This document shows, in pieces, positions 15,498 through 22,481 of a stretch of DNA of 29,792 nt. The stretch's first letter is position 1, and every line of letters starts with the position of its first letter. The stretch comes from Oscillospiraceae bacterium. GTDB lineage: Bacteria > Bacillota > Clostridia > Oscillospirales > Oscillospiraceae. The translations under genes were made by a program, and so were the position numbers. The stretch lies in contig JABLYK010000025.1 of assembly GCA_018265835.1 (NCBI GenBank), positions 1 to 29,792 of the forward strand, in the 5' to 3' direction. The notes under the pieces are model-generated. The model was not told the origin of the DNA, did not search any database, and saw only the letters and a program-made list of their open reading frames with translations.

Positions 15498-15600
15498 GCG
15501 CTTCGCCTGACAAAAAATTTCCTGCGCTGGAGCAGCACAGTCAATTTCGCTGCGTTGTGTCTGGATCACAGCGCCGCGCGTTGAAATAGGATCCCGCACC

Positions 15601-15811
15601 CCTGTTACCGAGCCGCCGCAGCAAGACACCTGCCAGCCCCGGTAACGCGTTTCACCCAAAAGGTGTGACAAGCTGGCATCCCTGTTACCGAGCCGTCGCA
15701 GCAAGACACCTGCCAGTCCCGGTAACGCGTCTCACCCAAAAGGTGCGATACGCTGGCACCCTTGTTACCGAGCTGATGCAGTAAGATACCTGCCAGCCTT
15801 GGTAACGCTCT
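15601..15811. repeat. Tandem 80-bp repeat array, 2.6 copies
   Basis: Units start at 15601, 15681 and 15761, exactly 80 bp apart. Copies 1 and 2 differ at about seven positions. Copy 3 matches over its first 48 bp with about nine differences and then diverges. Each unit contains a GTTACCG/CGGTAAC inverted repeat (15604-15610 with 15640-15646; 15684-15690 with 15720-15726; 15764-15769 with 15801-15806) around a conserved core with ACACCTGCCAG or ATACCTGCCAG. Copies 1 and 2 also carry a second short hairpin, CACC-CAAAA-GGTG. The period is not a multiple of three, so no single reading frame persists through the array. Confidence 0.9.
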
Positions 15812-15822
15812 AAAATTCTTTG

Positions 15823-15845
15823 GTTCTTTCTTGATAAGAAAGAAC
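15823..15845. repeat. Perfect 10-bp palindrome before rpsH
   Basis: GTTCTTTCTT (15823-15832) and AAGAAAGAAC (15836-15845) flank a 3-nt loop. It lies 11 bp past the 80-bp array and about 96 bp before rpsH. No U-tract follows on the plus strand. It may mark the end of the inserted repeat or act as an RNA stabiliser. Confidence 0.7.
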
Positions 15846-15941
15846 AGGGATGACGAAAGGCCACAGGGAATCAAGCATTCATGTGGAACCTCGCCGCCCA
15901 AACCGAACATCGGTAACTCTAATAAGGAGGAAACAAACACT

Positions 15942-16340
15942 ATGCAGATCACTGACCCCATTGCAGATATGCTGACCCGCATCCGCAACGCCGGCTGTGC
16001 AAGGCATGACACCGTGGATATCCCGAACTCCAAGATGAAGAAGGCAATCGCCGAGATTCTTCTGGAGGAAGGCTACATCAAGAGCTTCCAGCTCATTGAT
16101 GATGGCACGCAGGGCGTTATCCGCATCACCCTGAAGTATCTCCCCGGAAAAGAGAAGGCGATCCAGGGCCTTCGCAGAGTCTCCAAGCCCGGCCTGCGTG
16201 TCTACGCCGGCGCTGACGAGCTGCCGCAGGTGCTCCGTGGCCTCGGCATCGCAATCATCTCCACTTCCAAGGGCATCATGACCGACAAGAAGGCGCGCGC
16301 ACAGCACGTCGGCGGCGAAGTCCTTGCGTTCGTGTGGTAA
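15942..16340 (+). CDS. rpsH: 30S ribosomal protein S8
   Basis: A 132-aa S8, a primary 16S rRNA binder and in E. coli the repressor of the spc operon. MQITDPIADMLTRIRNAG, KKAIAEILLEEGYIKSF, LKYLPGKEKAIQGLRRVSKPGLRVY and the C-terminal GIAIISTSKGIMTDKKAR...VGGEVLAFVW are diagnostic. The open frame reaches back to 15831, but AAGGAGG at 15924-15930 and the family N-terminus fix the ATG at 15942. It is the first gene after the repeat gap. Confidence 0.98.
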   Translation: MQITDPIADMLTRIRNAGCARHDTVDIPNSKMKKAIAEILLEEGYIKSFQLIDDGTQGVIRITLKYLPGKEKAIQGLRRVSKPGLRVYAGADELPQVLRGLGIAIISTSKGIMTDKKARAQHVGGEVLAFVW

Positions 16341-16353
16341 GGGAGGTACAGAC

Positions 16354-16893
16354 ATGTCTAGAATTGGTAGAGCTCCCATTGAACTCCCCGCAGGCGTGGA
16401 ATTCACCTGCAATGACAAGCACGTCACCGTCAAGGGCCCGAAGGGCGTTCTGGAGATGGACGTTGTTCCGGAAATCGACGTCACCGTCGAGGGCAACGTT
16501 GTCCACGTCACCCGCCCCTGCGATGAGAAGAAGTACCGCTCTCTGCACGGCTTGACCCGCACGCTGATCCACAACATGGTCGTTGGCGTGACCGAGGGCT
16601 TCTCCAAGACGCTGGAGATCAATGGCGTCGGCTACAGAGCGGCGAAGGAAGGCACCAACCTTGTGATGAACCTTGGCTATTCGCACACGGTCACCGTCGC
16701 CGAGACTGACGACATCAAGATCGACGTTCCGAATCCGAACCAGGTCGTAATCAAGGGAATTGACAAGCAGAAGGTCGGCCAGTTTGCAGCAGAAGTTCGT
16801 ATGAAGAGACCGCCGGAGCCGTACAAGGGCAAGGGCATCAAGTATGATTACGAGCATATCCGCCGCAAAGAAGGCAAGACCGGCGCGAAGTAA
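16354..16893 (+). CDS. rplF: 50S ribosomal protein L6
   Basis: A 179-aa L6 with two repeated alpha/beta domains, close to the sarcin-ricin loop and factor-binding site. MSRIGRAPIELPAGVEF, HGLTRTLIHNMVVGVTEGF and the C-terminal RMKRPPEPYKGKGIKYDYEHIRRKEGKTGAK are diagnostic. A TTG-initiated longer frame from 16324 overlaps rpsH and is not supported. The ATG at 16354 has GGGAGG upstream. Confidence 0.98.
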   Translation: MSRIGRAPIELPAGVEFTCNDKHVTVKGPKGVLEMDVVPEIDVTVEGNVVHVTRPCDEKKYRSLHGLTRTLIHNMVVGVTEGFSKTLEINGVGYRAAKEGTNLVMNLGYSHTVTVAETDDIKIDVPNPNQVVIKGIDKQKVGQFAAEVRMKRPPEPYKGKGIKYDYEHIRRKEGKTGAK

Positions 16894-16909
16894 TTGGAGG
16901 TGTGCCTGA

Positions 16910-17269
16910 ATGATTAAAAGACCGAATACAAAAGCGCAGCGCGTCAAGCGTCACCAGCGTGTCCGCGGTAAGGTTTCCGGCACTGCCGAGAGACCGCGCC
17001 TGAGCGTGTTCCGCAGCGAAAATCACATTTATGCCCAGGTCATCGACGACGTGGCCGGAAGCACCCTGTGCTCCGCCTCCACCGTGGAAAAGGGCTTTGA
17101 AGGCAACGGCGGCAACTGCGAAGCCGCTGCGAAGGTTGGCAAGCTCATCGCCGAGCGCGCCGTGGCAAAGGGTATTGAGGAAGTCGTATTCGACCGCGGC
17201 GGCAATATCTATCACGGTCGTGTCAAGGCGCTGGCAGACGGCGCCCGCGAGGGCGGCCTGAAATTCTAA
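16910..17269 (+). CDS. rplR: 50S ribosomal protein L18
   Basis: A 119-aa L18, which binds 5S rRNA and brings it to the 50S central protuberance with L5. RVRGKVSGTAERPRLSVFRSENHIYAQVIDD and the C-terminal VVFDRGGNIYHGRVKALADGAREGGLKF are diagnostic. TTGGAGG precedes the ATG, 16 bp after rplF. Confidence 0.98.
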   Translation: MIKRPNTKAQRVKRHQRVRGKVSGTAERPRLSVFRSENHIYAQVIDDVAGSTLCSASTVEKGFEGNGGNCEAAAKVGKLIAERAVAKGIEEVVFDRGGNIYHGRVKALADGAREGGLKF

Positions 17270-17286
17270 CGGGAGGAGGAAACGAA

Positions 17287-17814
17287 ATGGCATATAACAA
17301 TGACAGACGGGATCGCCGCAACCGCGACGAGGAACCCCAGGAATTCACCGAAAAAGTCGTTGCCCTGAACCGCGTTTCCAAGACCGTTAAGGGCGGCCGC
17401 GTTATGAAGTTCTCCGCTCTGGTCGTCGTTGGCGACGGCAAGGGCCGCGTTGGATACGGTCTCGGCAAGGCTGCCGAAGTTTCCGAAGCGATCCGCAAGG
17501 GCCTGGAGGATGCGAAGAAGAACCTGTGCACGATCACGCTGCAGGGTACCACCATTCCGCACGAAGTCATCGGCGAGTTCGGCGCTGGCAGAGTTCTGCT
17601 CAAGCCCGCCGCACCCGGCACCGGCGTGATCGCCGGCGGCGCTGTCCGTGCCGTGGTGGAAGCAGCCGGCATCCGCGACATCCGCACGAAGTGCCTGCGC
17701 TCCAACAACCCCGCAAACGTCATCGCTGCCACGATGCAGGGTCTGAAGTCTCTGCGCAACGCCCAGCAGGTCGCTGTTTACAGAGGCAAGACCGCTGAAG
17801 AAATTCAGGGTTAA
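17287..17814 (+). CDS. rpsE: 30S ribosomal protein S5
   Basis: A 175-aa S5, involved in decoding accuracy and the mRNA entry tunnel. The dsRNA-binding-like N-domain (EKVVALNRVSKTVKGGRVMKFSALVVVGDGKGRVGYGLGKAAEV) and the C-domain (GRVLLKPAAPGTGVIAGGAVRAVVEAAGIRDIRTKCLRSNNP) are intact. About 20 charged residues precede the core (NNDRRDRRNRDEEPQEF). GGGAGGAGG precedes the ATG. Confidence 0.98.
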   Translation: MAYNNDRRDRRNRDEEPQEFTEKVVALNRVSKTVKGGRVMKFSALVVVGDGKGRVGYGLGKAAEVSEAIRKGLEDAKKNLCTITLQGTTIPHEVIGEFGAGRVLLKPAAPGTGVIAGGAVRAVVEAAGIRDIRTKCLRSNNPANVIAATMQGLKSLRNAQQVAVYRGKTAEEIQG

Positions 17815-17826
17815 GGAGGGGCAGAC

Positions 17827-18009
17827 ATGGCAAATCTGAAGATTAAGCTCGTCAAGAGCCTCAACGGCAGACTGGATAAGCACATTGCGACTGCTTACTC
17901 CCTCGGCCTGCACAAGATCGGTAACGAGACGGTGCAGCCCGATAACCCGCAGACCAGAGGCAAGATTGCCAAGATCGGCTATCTGCTTCAGGTCACCGAA
18001 GTTGAATGA
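17827..18009 (+). CDS. rpmD: 50S ribosomal protein L30
   Basis: A 60-aa bacterial-type L30. LKIKLVKSLNGRLDKHIATAYSLGLHKIGNETVQPDNPQTRGKI and VTEVE match the family at full length. AAGGAGGGG precedes the ATG, 12 bp after rpsE. The TGA stop is just before the rplO Shine-Dalgarno. Confidence 0.97.
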   Translation: MANLKIKLVKSLNGRLDKHIATAYSLGLHKIGNETVQPDNPQTRGKIAKIGYLLQVTEVE

Positions 18010-18023
18010 AGGAGGGCCCCGAA

Positions 18024-18464
18024 ATGAATATCAATGAACTGTCTCCTGCAGTGGGCTCCACCCATGTAGCAAAGCGCAAAGGCCGCGGCCACGCGACCGG
18101 CAACGGCAAGACCGCAGGTCGTGGTCACAAGGGCCAGAAGGCCCGCAGCGGCGGCGGTGTGCGCATCGGCTTCGAAGGTGGCCAGATGCCTCTGGCACGC
18201 CGCATCCCGAAGCGCGGCTTCCACAACATTTTTGCAAAACCGCTGGAGAGCATCAATCTCTCCGCGCTCAACAAGTTCGAGGATGGCGCTGTTGTTGACG
18301 CGCAGGCGCTGCTGGACGCACACGTGCTGTCCAAGTGCACCTACGGCGTGAAGATCCTCGGCAACGGCGAGCTGACCAAAAAGCTCACTGTCAAGGCTTC
18401 CGCTTTCTCGGAATCTGCCAAGGCGAAGATCGAGGCTGCAGGAGGAAAGGCTGAGGTGGTGTAA
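18024..18464 (+). CDS. rplO: 50S ribosomal protein L15
   Basis: A 146-aa L15, a late-assembly 50S protein. MNINELSPAVGSTHVAKRKGRGHATGNGKTAGRGHKGQKARSGGGVRIGFEGGQMPLARRIPKRGF is the standard Gly/Arg-rich N-terminal half. The in-frame ATG at 18006 would overlap rpmD and add MKEGPE. The ATG at 18024 has AAGGAGGG at the right distance and the family start. Confidence 0.97.
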   Translation: MNINELSPAVGSTHVAKRKGRGHATGNGKTAGRGHKGQKARSGGGVRIGFEGGQMPLARRIPKRGFHNIFAKPLESINLSALNKFEDGAVVDAQALLDAHVLSKCTYGVKILGNGELTKKLTVKASAFSESAKAKIEAAGGKAEVV

Positions 18465-18465
18465 G

Positions 18466-19764
18466 GTGCTCCAGACATTTCGTAATGCATGGAGAATTGA
18501 GGAACTGCGCAAGAAGATCCTCTTTACGCTTCTGATTATCCTGCTTTACCGTCTCGGCAATGCCGTACCTGTGCCTTTCGTCGATACTGCGCTGCTGCAG
18601 CAGTACTTCGACTACAACAACCTGCAAAACACCGTTCTGGGCCTGTATAACGTCATGTCCGGCGGCGCGTTCTCGCAGGCAACCATTTTCGCACTGTCCA
18701 TTCAGCCGTACATCAACGCTTCCATCATCATTCAGCTCCTGTGCATCGCAATTCCCGCGCTGGAGCGTCTGCAGAAGGAAGGCGGCGAGGAAGGCAAGAA
18801 GAAGATCGCCAGCATCACCCGCTACAGCACGGTGGCCATCGGTCTGCTTCAGGGCTTTGCGTACTATATGCTCATGAGAAACCAGTCCCTCATCGTGGCG
18901 GACTATGCGTCCAACATCTGGTCGGCGATCGTCATCATCCTGACCTTCACCTCCGGCTCGGCCATCATCATGTGGCTGGGTGAGCAGATCACGGAGTTCG
19001 GCATCGGCAACGGCATCTCGATCATCCTGTTTGCGAGCATCGTATCCCGCTTCCCGACGTCGATCATCACCCAGATCAGCAACGTCGCTTCCGGCGACCT
19101 GGCCTGGTGGCTCCTGGTGCTCATGTATCTTGGCGCACTGCTGCTGATCGTGCTGATCGTGCTGGTGAACGACGCGGAGCGCCGCATTCCGGTGCAGTAC
19201 TCCAAACGCGTTGTCGGCCGCAAGATGTACGGTGGACAGTCCACGCACCTTCCCATGAAGGTGAACATGTCCGGCGTTCTGCCGATCATCTTTGCGCAGT
19301 CCATCGCGTCGCTTCCAGCGACTGTCTGCGCGTTCAAAGCGTCTTGGCAGCACAGCTGGGTCATGGAGCATATCTTTGGTCTTGATACCTGGCCGTATGC
19401 GGTCATCTATTTCCTGCTGATTATCTTCTTCAGCTATTTCTACTCCACCATTCAGTTCAACCCCATCGAGGTGGCAAACAACCTGAAGAAGAACGGCGGA
19501 TTCATCCCGGGCTTCCGTGCAGGCAAGCCGACCAGCGACTTCATCCAGAAGGTGCTCAACAAGATCACCCTGTTCGGCGCCATCTATCTTGGCATCGTCG
19601 CGGTCGTCCCCATCATCATCAGCGCCGTTTCCAGTGCGCCGGAGCTGACGGGTATTTCTCTGGGCGGTACGTCCATCATCATCGTTGTCGGTGTTGCGCT
19701 TGAAACCGTCCGCGCGCTCGAAGCGCAGATGCTGATGCGCAACTACAAGGGATTCCTCAGCTAA
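18466..19764 (+). CDS. secY: Preprotein translocase channel subunit SecY
   Basis: A 432-aa SecY, the ten-helix channel through which SecA drives preproteins and into which ribosomes insert membrane proteins. LRKKILFTLLIILLYRLGNAVPVPFVD, the plug/TM2 region GLYNVMSGGAFSQATIFALSIQPYINASIIIQLL, the SecA/ribosome-binding cytosolic loop RRIPVQYSKRVVG, and FNPIEVANNLKKNGGFIPGFRAG are diagnostic. The start is GTG, one base after the rplO stop. A GAGGTGG inside rplO serves as the likely ribosome-binding site, implying coupling. Confidence 0.98.
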   Translation: MLQTFRNAWRIEELRKKILFTLLIILLYRLGNAVPVPFVDTALLQQYFDYNNLQNTVLGLYNVMSGGAFSQATIFALSIQPYINASIIIQLLCIAIPALERLQKEGGEEGKKKIASITRYSTVAIGLLQGFAYYMLMRNQSLIVADYASNIWSAIVIILTFTSGSAIIMWLGEQITEFGIGNGISIILFASIVSRFPTSIITQISNVASGDLAWWLLVLMYLGALLLIVLIVLVNDAERRIPVQYSKRVVGRKMYGGQSTHLPMKVNMSGVLPIIFAQSIASLPATVCAFKASWQHSWVMEHIFGLDTWPYAVIYFLLIIFFSYFYSTIQFNPIEVANNLKKNGGFIPGFRAGKPTSDFIQKVLNKITLFGAIYLGIVAVVPIIISAVSSAPELTGISLGGTSIIIVVGVALETVRALEAQMLMRNYKGFLS

Positions 19765-19780
19765 TAGGAGGCGGAACATT

Positions 19781-20416
19781 ATGAAGCTTGTACTGTTAGG
19801 CGCGCCCGGCGCGGGCAAAGGGACTCAGGCGGAGATCTTCAGCAAGATGCTCTCCATCCCCACGATCTCTACCGGCAATATCCTGCGCGCTGCCATGAAA
19901 AACGGCACGCCCGTGGGACTGAAAGCAAAGAAATATGTGGAAAGCGGCAAGCTCGTTCCGGACGATGTGATCATCGGCATCGTCTGCGAGCGTCTGGCTG
20001 AGCCTGACTGCGCGAATGGTTACATTCTCGACGGTATGCCTCGCACGATCCCGCAGGCGGAAGCGCTGGAGACCAACGGCATCGAGGTTGACTGCGCCCT
20101 GTCCATCGAGATTGCGGACGAGGTCATCATCGAGCGCATGTCCGGCCGCAGAACCTGCAAGGACTGCAGCGCGACATTCCACATTGTTTCCAACCCGCCC
20201 AAGGCCGAAGGAAAATGCGACTTCTGCGGCGGAGAACTGACCATCCGCAAGGACGACGCTCCGGAGACCGTCAAGGCCCGTCTGGACGTCTACCACGCTG
20301 AAACGGAGCCGCTCAAGGGCTTCTATGCACAGCGCGGCAAGCTTGTGGCCGTGGACAATCAGCCGACCATTGAGGCCACCACGGAAGCGATCAAGAAAGC
20401 TCTGGGGCTCGAATGA
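19781..20416 (+). CDS. adk: Adenylate kinase with zinc-type lid
   Basis: A 211-aa adenylate kinase (ATP + AMP to 2 ADP). The P-loop GAPGAGKGTQ is at residues 7-16, and the AMP-binding TGNILRAAMKNGTPVG and LDGMPRTIPQAEAL are in place. The LID domain carries four cysteines, Cys126, Cys129, Cys146 and Cys149 (CKDC...CDFC), the zinc-binding version common in Gram-positives. LDGMPRT replaces the more common LDGFPRT. AGGAGG precedes the ATG, and the last four bases overlap map. Confidence 0.98.
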   Translation: MKLVLLGAPGAGKGTQAEIFSKMLSIPTISTGNILRAAMKNGTPVGLKAKKYVESGKLVPDDVIIGIVCERLAEPDCANGYILDGMPRTIPQAEALETNGIEVDCALSIEIADEVIIERMSGRRTCKDCSATFHIVSNPPKAEGKCDFCGGELTIRKDDAPETVKARLDVYHAETEPLKGFYAQRGKLVAVDNQPTIEATTEAIKKALGLE

Positions 20417-21168
20417 TTATCATCAAGTCTCCGAGAGAAATTGACCTCATGCGTCAAGCCGGAAAAATCACCGCTGGCGCGCGCACCATCGCGCGCCAGA
20501 TGGTGGAACCCGGCGTTACCACCCATCAGATCGACCGTGAGGTGCACAAGTTCATCACGAAATCGGGCGCGACGCCGTCGTTCCTCAACTATGGGGGATT
20601 CCCGGCCAGCGCGTGCATTTCGGTCAATGATGAGATCATCCACGGCATCCCCGGACCGCGCGTCATCCACGAGGGCGATATTGTCAGCCTTGACGTGGGC
20701 GCAAAGTACAAGGGCTTCAACGGTGACTGCGCCGGCACGTTCCCGTGCGGAACGTGTTCGGAAGAGGCCATGTGCCTGATCGAAGTCACCCGGCAGAGCT
20801 TCTTCGAGGGGATCAAGTTCGCCAAAGAGGGCTACCGCATCTCCGATATCGGCCATGCCATTCAGGAATATGCCGAAAGCTTCGGCTATTCCGTGGTGCG
20901 CGAGTATGTCGGGCACGGTGTGGGCGCAAAGCTCCACGAAGCGCCGGAAATCCCGAACTACGGAAAACCCGGCCACGGTCCGCGCCTGGTAAAAGGCATG
21001 ACGATCGCGGTCGAGCCGATGATTAACATCGGCGGGGTGGAGGTTCGGGTGCTGGACAATGACTGGACTGTGGTCACGGCGGACGGAAGCCTTTCCGCCC
21101 ACTATGAGAACACGATCCTCATCACGGACGGCGAACCGGAAATTTTAACGATCGCAGACGACATTTGA
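20413..21168 (+). CDS. map: Methionine aminopeptidase, type I
   Basis: A 251-aa MetAP that removes the initiator methionine from nascent chains at the tunnel exit. The metal ligands are visible: Asp in SLDVGAKYKGFNGDCAG (two aspartates), His in GHGVGAKLHEAPEIPNYG, Glu in IAVEPMINIG and Glu in AHYENTILIT. Substrate-side His is in GIPGPRVIHEGD. The ATG overlaps the adk stop (ATGA) with no strong Shine-Dalgarno, so translation is probably coupled to adk. Confidence 0.98.
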   Translation: MIIIKSPREIDLMRQAGKITAGARTIARQMVEPGVTTHQIDREVHKFITKSGATPSFLNYGGFPASACISVNDEIIHGIPGPRVIHEGDIVSLDVGAKYKGFNGDCAGTFPCGTCSEEAMCLIEVTRQSFFEGIKFAKEGYRISDIGHAIQEYAESFGYSVVREYVGHGVGAKLHEAPEIPNYGKPGHGPRLVKGMTIAVEPMINIGGVEVRVLDNDWTVVTADGSLSAHYENTILITDGEPEILTIADDI

Positions 21169-21211
21169 CGGAGCGGAAACGCCCGTACAAACCACAGGAG
21201 GTTCAATCAGT

Positions 21212-21430
21212 TTGGCAAAAGACGATGTAATTGAGCTTGAGGGTACGGTCGTCGAATCCCTGCCCAACACGATGTTCCAGGTGGATATCGGCAACGGCCA
21301 TATCATCCTGGCGCACATTTCCGGAAAACTCCGGATGAATTTTATCAGGATCCTCCCCGGTGATAAGGTAACGGTGCAGATGTCGCCCTACGACCTGACC
21401 CGTGGCCGCATCACATGGAGAAGCAAGTAG
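21212..21430 (+). CDS. infA: Translation initiation factor IF-1
   Basis: A 72-aa IF-1 (S1/OB fold), which binds the 30S A site during initiation. KDDVIELEGTVVESLPNTMFQVDIGNGHIILAHISGKLRMNFIRILPGDKVTVQMSPYDLTRGRITWR is almost canonical at full length. The start codon is TTG, placed 9-10 nt after a strong AGGAGGT; no ATG is available at this position. A rare start on IF-1 suits a factor that discriminates against non-ATG starts (inference). Confidence 0.97.
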   Translation: MAKDDVIELEGTVVESLPNTMFQVDIGNGHIILAHISGKLRMNFIRILPGDKVTVQMSPYDLTRGRITWRSK

Positions 21431-21441
21431 GAGGTTAAGAA

Positions 21442-21555
21442 ATGAAAGTCAGACCGAGTGTCAAGCCCATGTGCGAGAAGTGCAAGATCATCAAGCGCAA
21501 GGGCAAAGTCATGGTAATTTGCGAAAACCCCAAACACAAGCAGAGACAGGGTTAA
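21442..21555 (+). CDS. rpmJ: 50S ribosomal protein L36, zinc-binding
   Basis: A 37-aa L36 with the zinc ligands Cys11, Cys14, Cys27 and His32 (MCEKCKIIKRKGKV then CENPKHKQRQG). AGGAGG overlaps the infA stop region and precedes the ATG. It sits in the standard infA-rpmJ-rpsM order. Confidence 0.98.
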   Translation: MKVRPSVKPMCEKCKIIKRKGKVMVICENPKHKQRQG

Positions 21556-21575
21556 GGAACTGATCCTGTAAAGTC

Positions 21576-21674
21576 CTCAAACATCCCGCGCCAGAAGGTC
21601 GGCTCCCTCCGGCGGGAGTAAGCCGCCTCCTTTTTGAGTGCGGAATTCAAAAAATTCGAAAGGAATGATCGAAT
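21576..21674 (+). promoter_or_regulatory. Structured leader before rpsM (alpha block)
   Basis: The 122-bp gap between rpmJ and rpsM holds competing pairings. A local hairpin joins GGCTCCC (21601-21607) to GGGAG...AGCC (21614-21624), followed by TTTTT (21631-21635). A longer-range fold joins CTCAAA (21576-21581) to TTTGAG (21633-21638) and CCCGC (21585-21589) to GCGGG (21612-21616). The two folds share bases, so they are mutually exclusive. A third pair, ATTCG/CGAAT (21654-21658 with 21670-21674), puts the weak AAAGGA site in a loop. In E. coli S4 controls the alpha operon at this place; a similar role here is inference. Confidence 0.5.
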
Positions 21675-21677
21675 AAG

Positions 21678-22046
21678 ATGGCACGTATCGCCGGCGTTGA
21701 CCTGCCCAAGGACAAGAGAATTGAAATTGGCCTGACCTACGTTTATGGTATCGGCAGAACCAGCGCAAAGAAAATTCTTGAAATGACCGGAATCAACCCT
21801 GACACCCGTGTGAAGGATCTCACCGATGAGGAAGAGGCCAAGATCCGTGAGTGCATTGACCACAACTTCATCGTCGAAGGCGACCTGCGCCGCAGCGTGG
21901 CGCTGGACATCAAGCGCCTGACGGAGATCGGCTGCTACCGCGGCATGCGCCACAGAAAGGGACTGCCGGTCCGCGGCCAGCGCAGCAAGACCAATGCGCG
22001 CACGCGCAAGGGTCCGAAACGCACGATCGCCAATAAGAAGAAGTAA
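21678..22046 (+). CDS. rpsM: 30S ribosomal protein S13
   Basis: A 122-aa S13 of the 30S head, which contacts the P-site tRNA and forms intersubunit bridges. MARIAGVDLPKDKRIEIGLTYVYGIGRTSAKKIL, the GCYRGMRHRKGLPVRGQRSKTNARTRKGP tail and the lysine-rich C-terminus are diagnostic. The ribosome-binding site (AAAGGA, about 13 nt from the ATG) is the weakest in the ribosomal block, which fits control at this point. Confidence 0.98.
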   Translation: MARIAGVDLPKDKRIEIGLTYVYGIGRTSAKKILEMTGINPDTRVKDLTDEEEAKIRECIDHNFIVEGDLRRSVALDIKRLTEIGCYRGMRHRKGLPVRGQRSKTNARTRKGPKRTIANKKK

Positions 22047-22060
22047 AGGAGGGATATGAA

Positions 22061-22462
22061 ATGGCAACTGCAGCAAAAGGCAAGAAAGTAAGAACCCGCC
22101 GCAAAGAGCGCAAGAACATCGAAAAGGGAGCCGTTCATATCAGCTCTTCGTTCAACAACACGATGGTCACCATCACTGATCCCCAGGGCAACGCGATCTC
22201 CTGGGCGTCCGCAGGTGGCATGGGCTTCCGCGGAAGCAAGAAGTCTACCCCCTTCGCAGCGCAGACCGCCGCTGAGACGGCTGCCAAGGCTGCTATGGAG
22301 CACGGTCTGAAGACGGTCGAAGTCTTCGTCAAAGGCCCCGGCTCCGGACGTGAAGCCGCGATTCGCGCCCTCCAGACCGCTGGTCTCGAGGTCACCATGA
22401 TCAAGGACGTCACCCCGATCCCGCACAACGGCTGCCGTCCCCCGAAGCGCCGTCGCGTCTGA
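22061..22462 (+). CDS. rpsK: 30S ribosomal protein S11
   Basis: A 133-aa S11 of the 30S platform, at the mRNA exit side. KNIEKGAVHISSSFNNTMVTITDPQGNAISWASAGGMGFRGSKKSTPFAAQ and the C-terminal DVTPIPHNGCRPPKRRRV are diagnostic. The conserved Asn-Gly near the C-terminus (HNG), the site of isoaspartate formation known in E. coli S11, is present. AAAGGAGGG precedes the ATG. Confidence 0.98.
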   Translation: MATAAKGKKVRTRRKERKNIEKGAVHISSSFNNTMVTITDPQGNAISWASAGGMGFRGSKKSTPFAAQTAAETAAKAAMEHGLKTVEVFVKGPGSGREAAIRALQTAGLEVTMIKDVTPIPHNGCRPPKRRRV

Positions 22463-22481
22463 TTGAAGGAGGTAAGAAATT

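Noticed and set aside
15601..15811. CRISPR array
   Set aside because: There are only 2.6 copies, contiguous with no unique spacers, with 80-bp units and no cas genes.
15831..15941. N-terminal extension of rpsH back to 15831
   Set aside because: The family start MQITDPIADML with a strong AAGGAGG fixes the start at 15942; the upstream part is repeat-derived.
14571..16033. Two minus-strand frames through the rpsZ-rpsH gap whose translation contains repeated SHLLGETRYR-like segments
   Set aside because: They arise from translating the 80-bp repeat. The period is not divisible by three, so each copy is read in a different frame, and the frames run on into rplE or rpsH antisense.
16324..16353. 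TTG start giving a longer L6
   Set aside because: It would overlap rpsH and has no fitting ribosome-binding site; GGGAGG serves the ATG at 16354.
18391..19818. 475-codon open frame on the minus strand opposite secY
   Set aside because: It is the antisense shadow of secY in GC-rich DNA. Its protein is Asp/His/Arg-rich without a recognisable domain, and secY on the other strand is certain.
21169..21211. A missing KOW-domain gene between map and infA, as found in some Clostridia
   Set aside because: Only 43 bp lie between them, with no coding potential, so the gene is simply absent.
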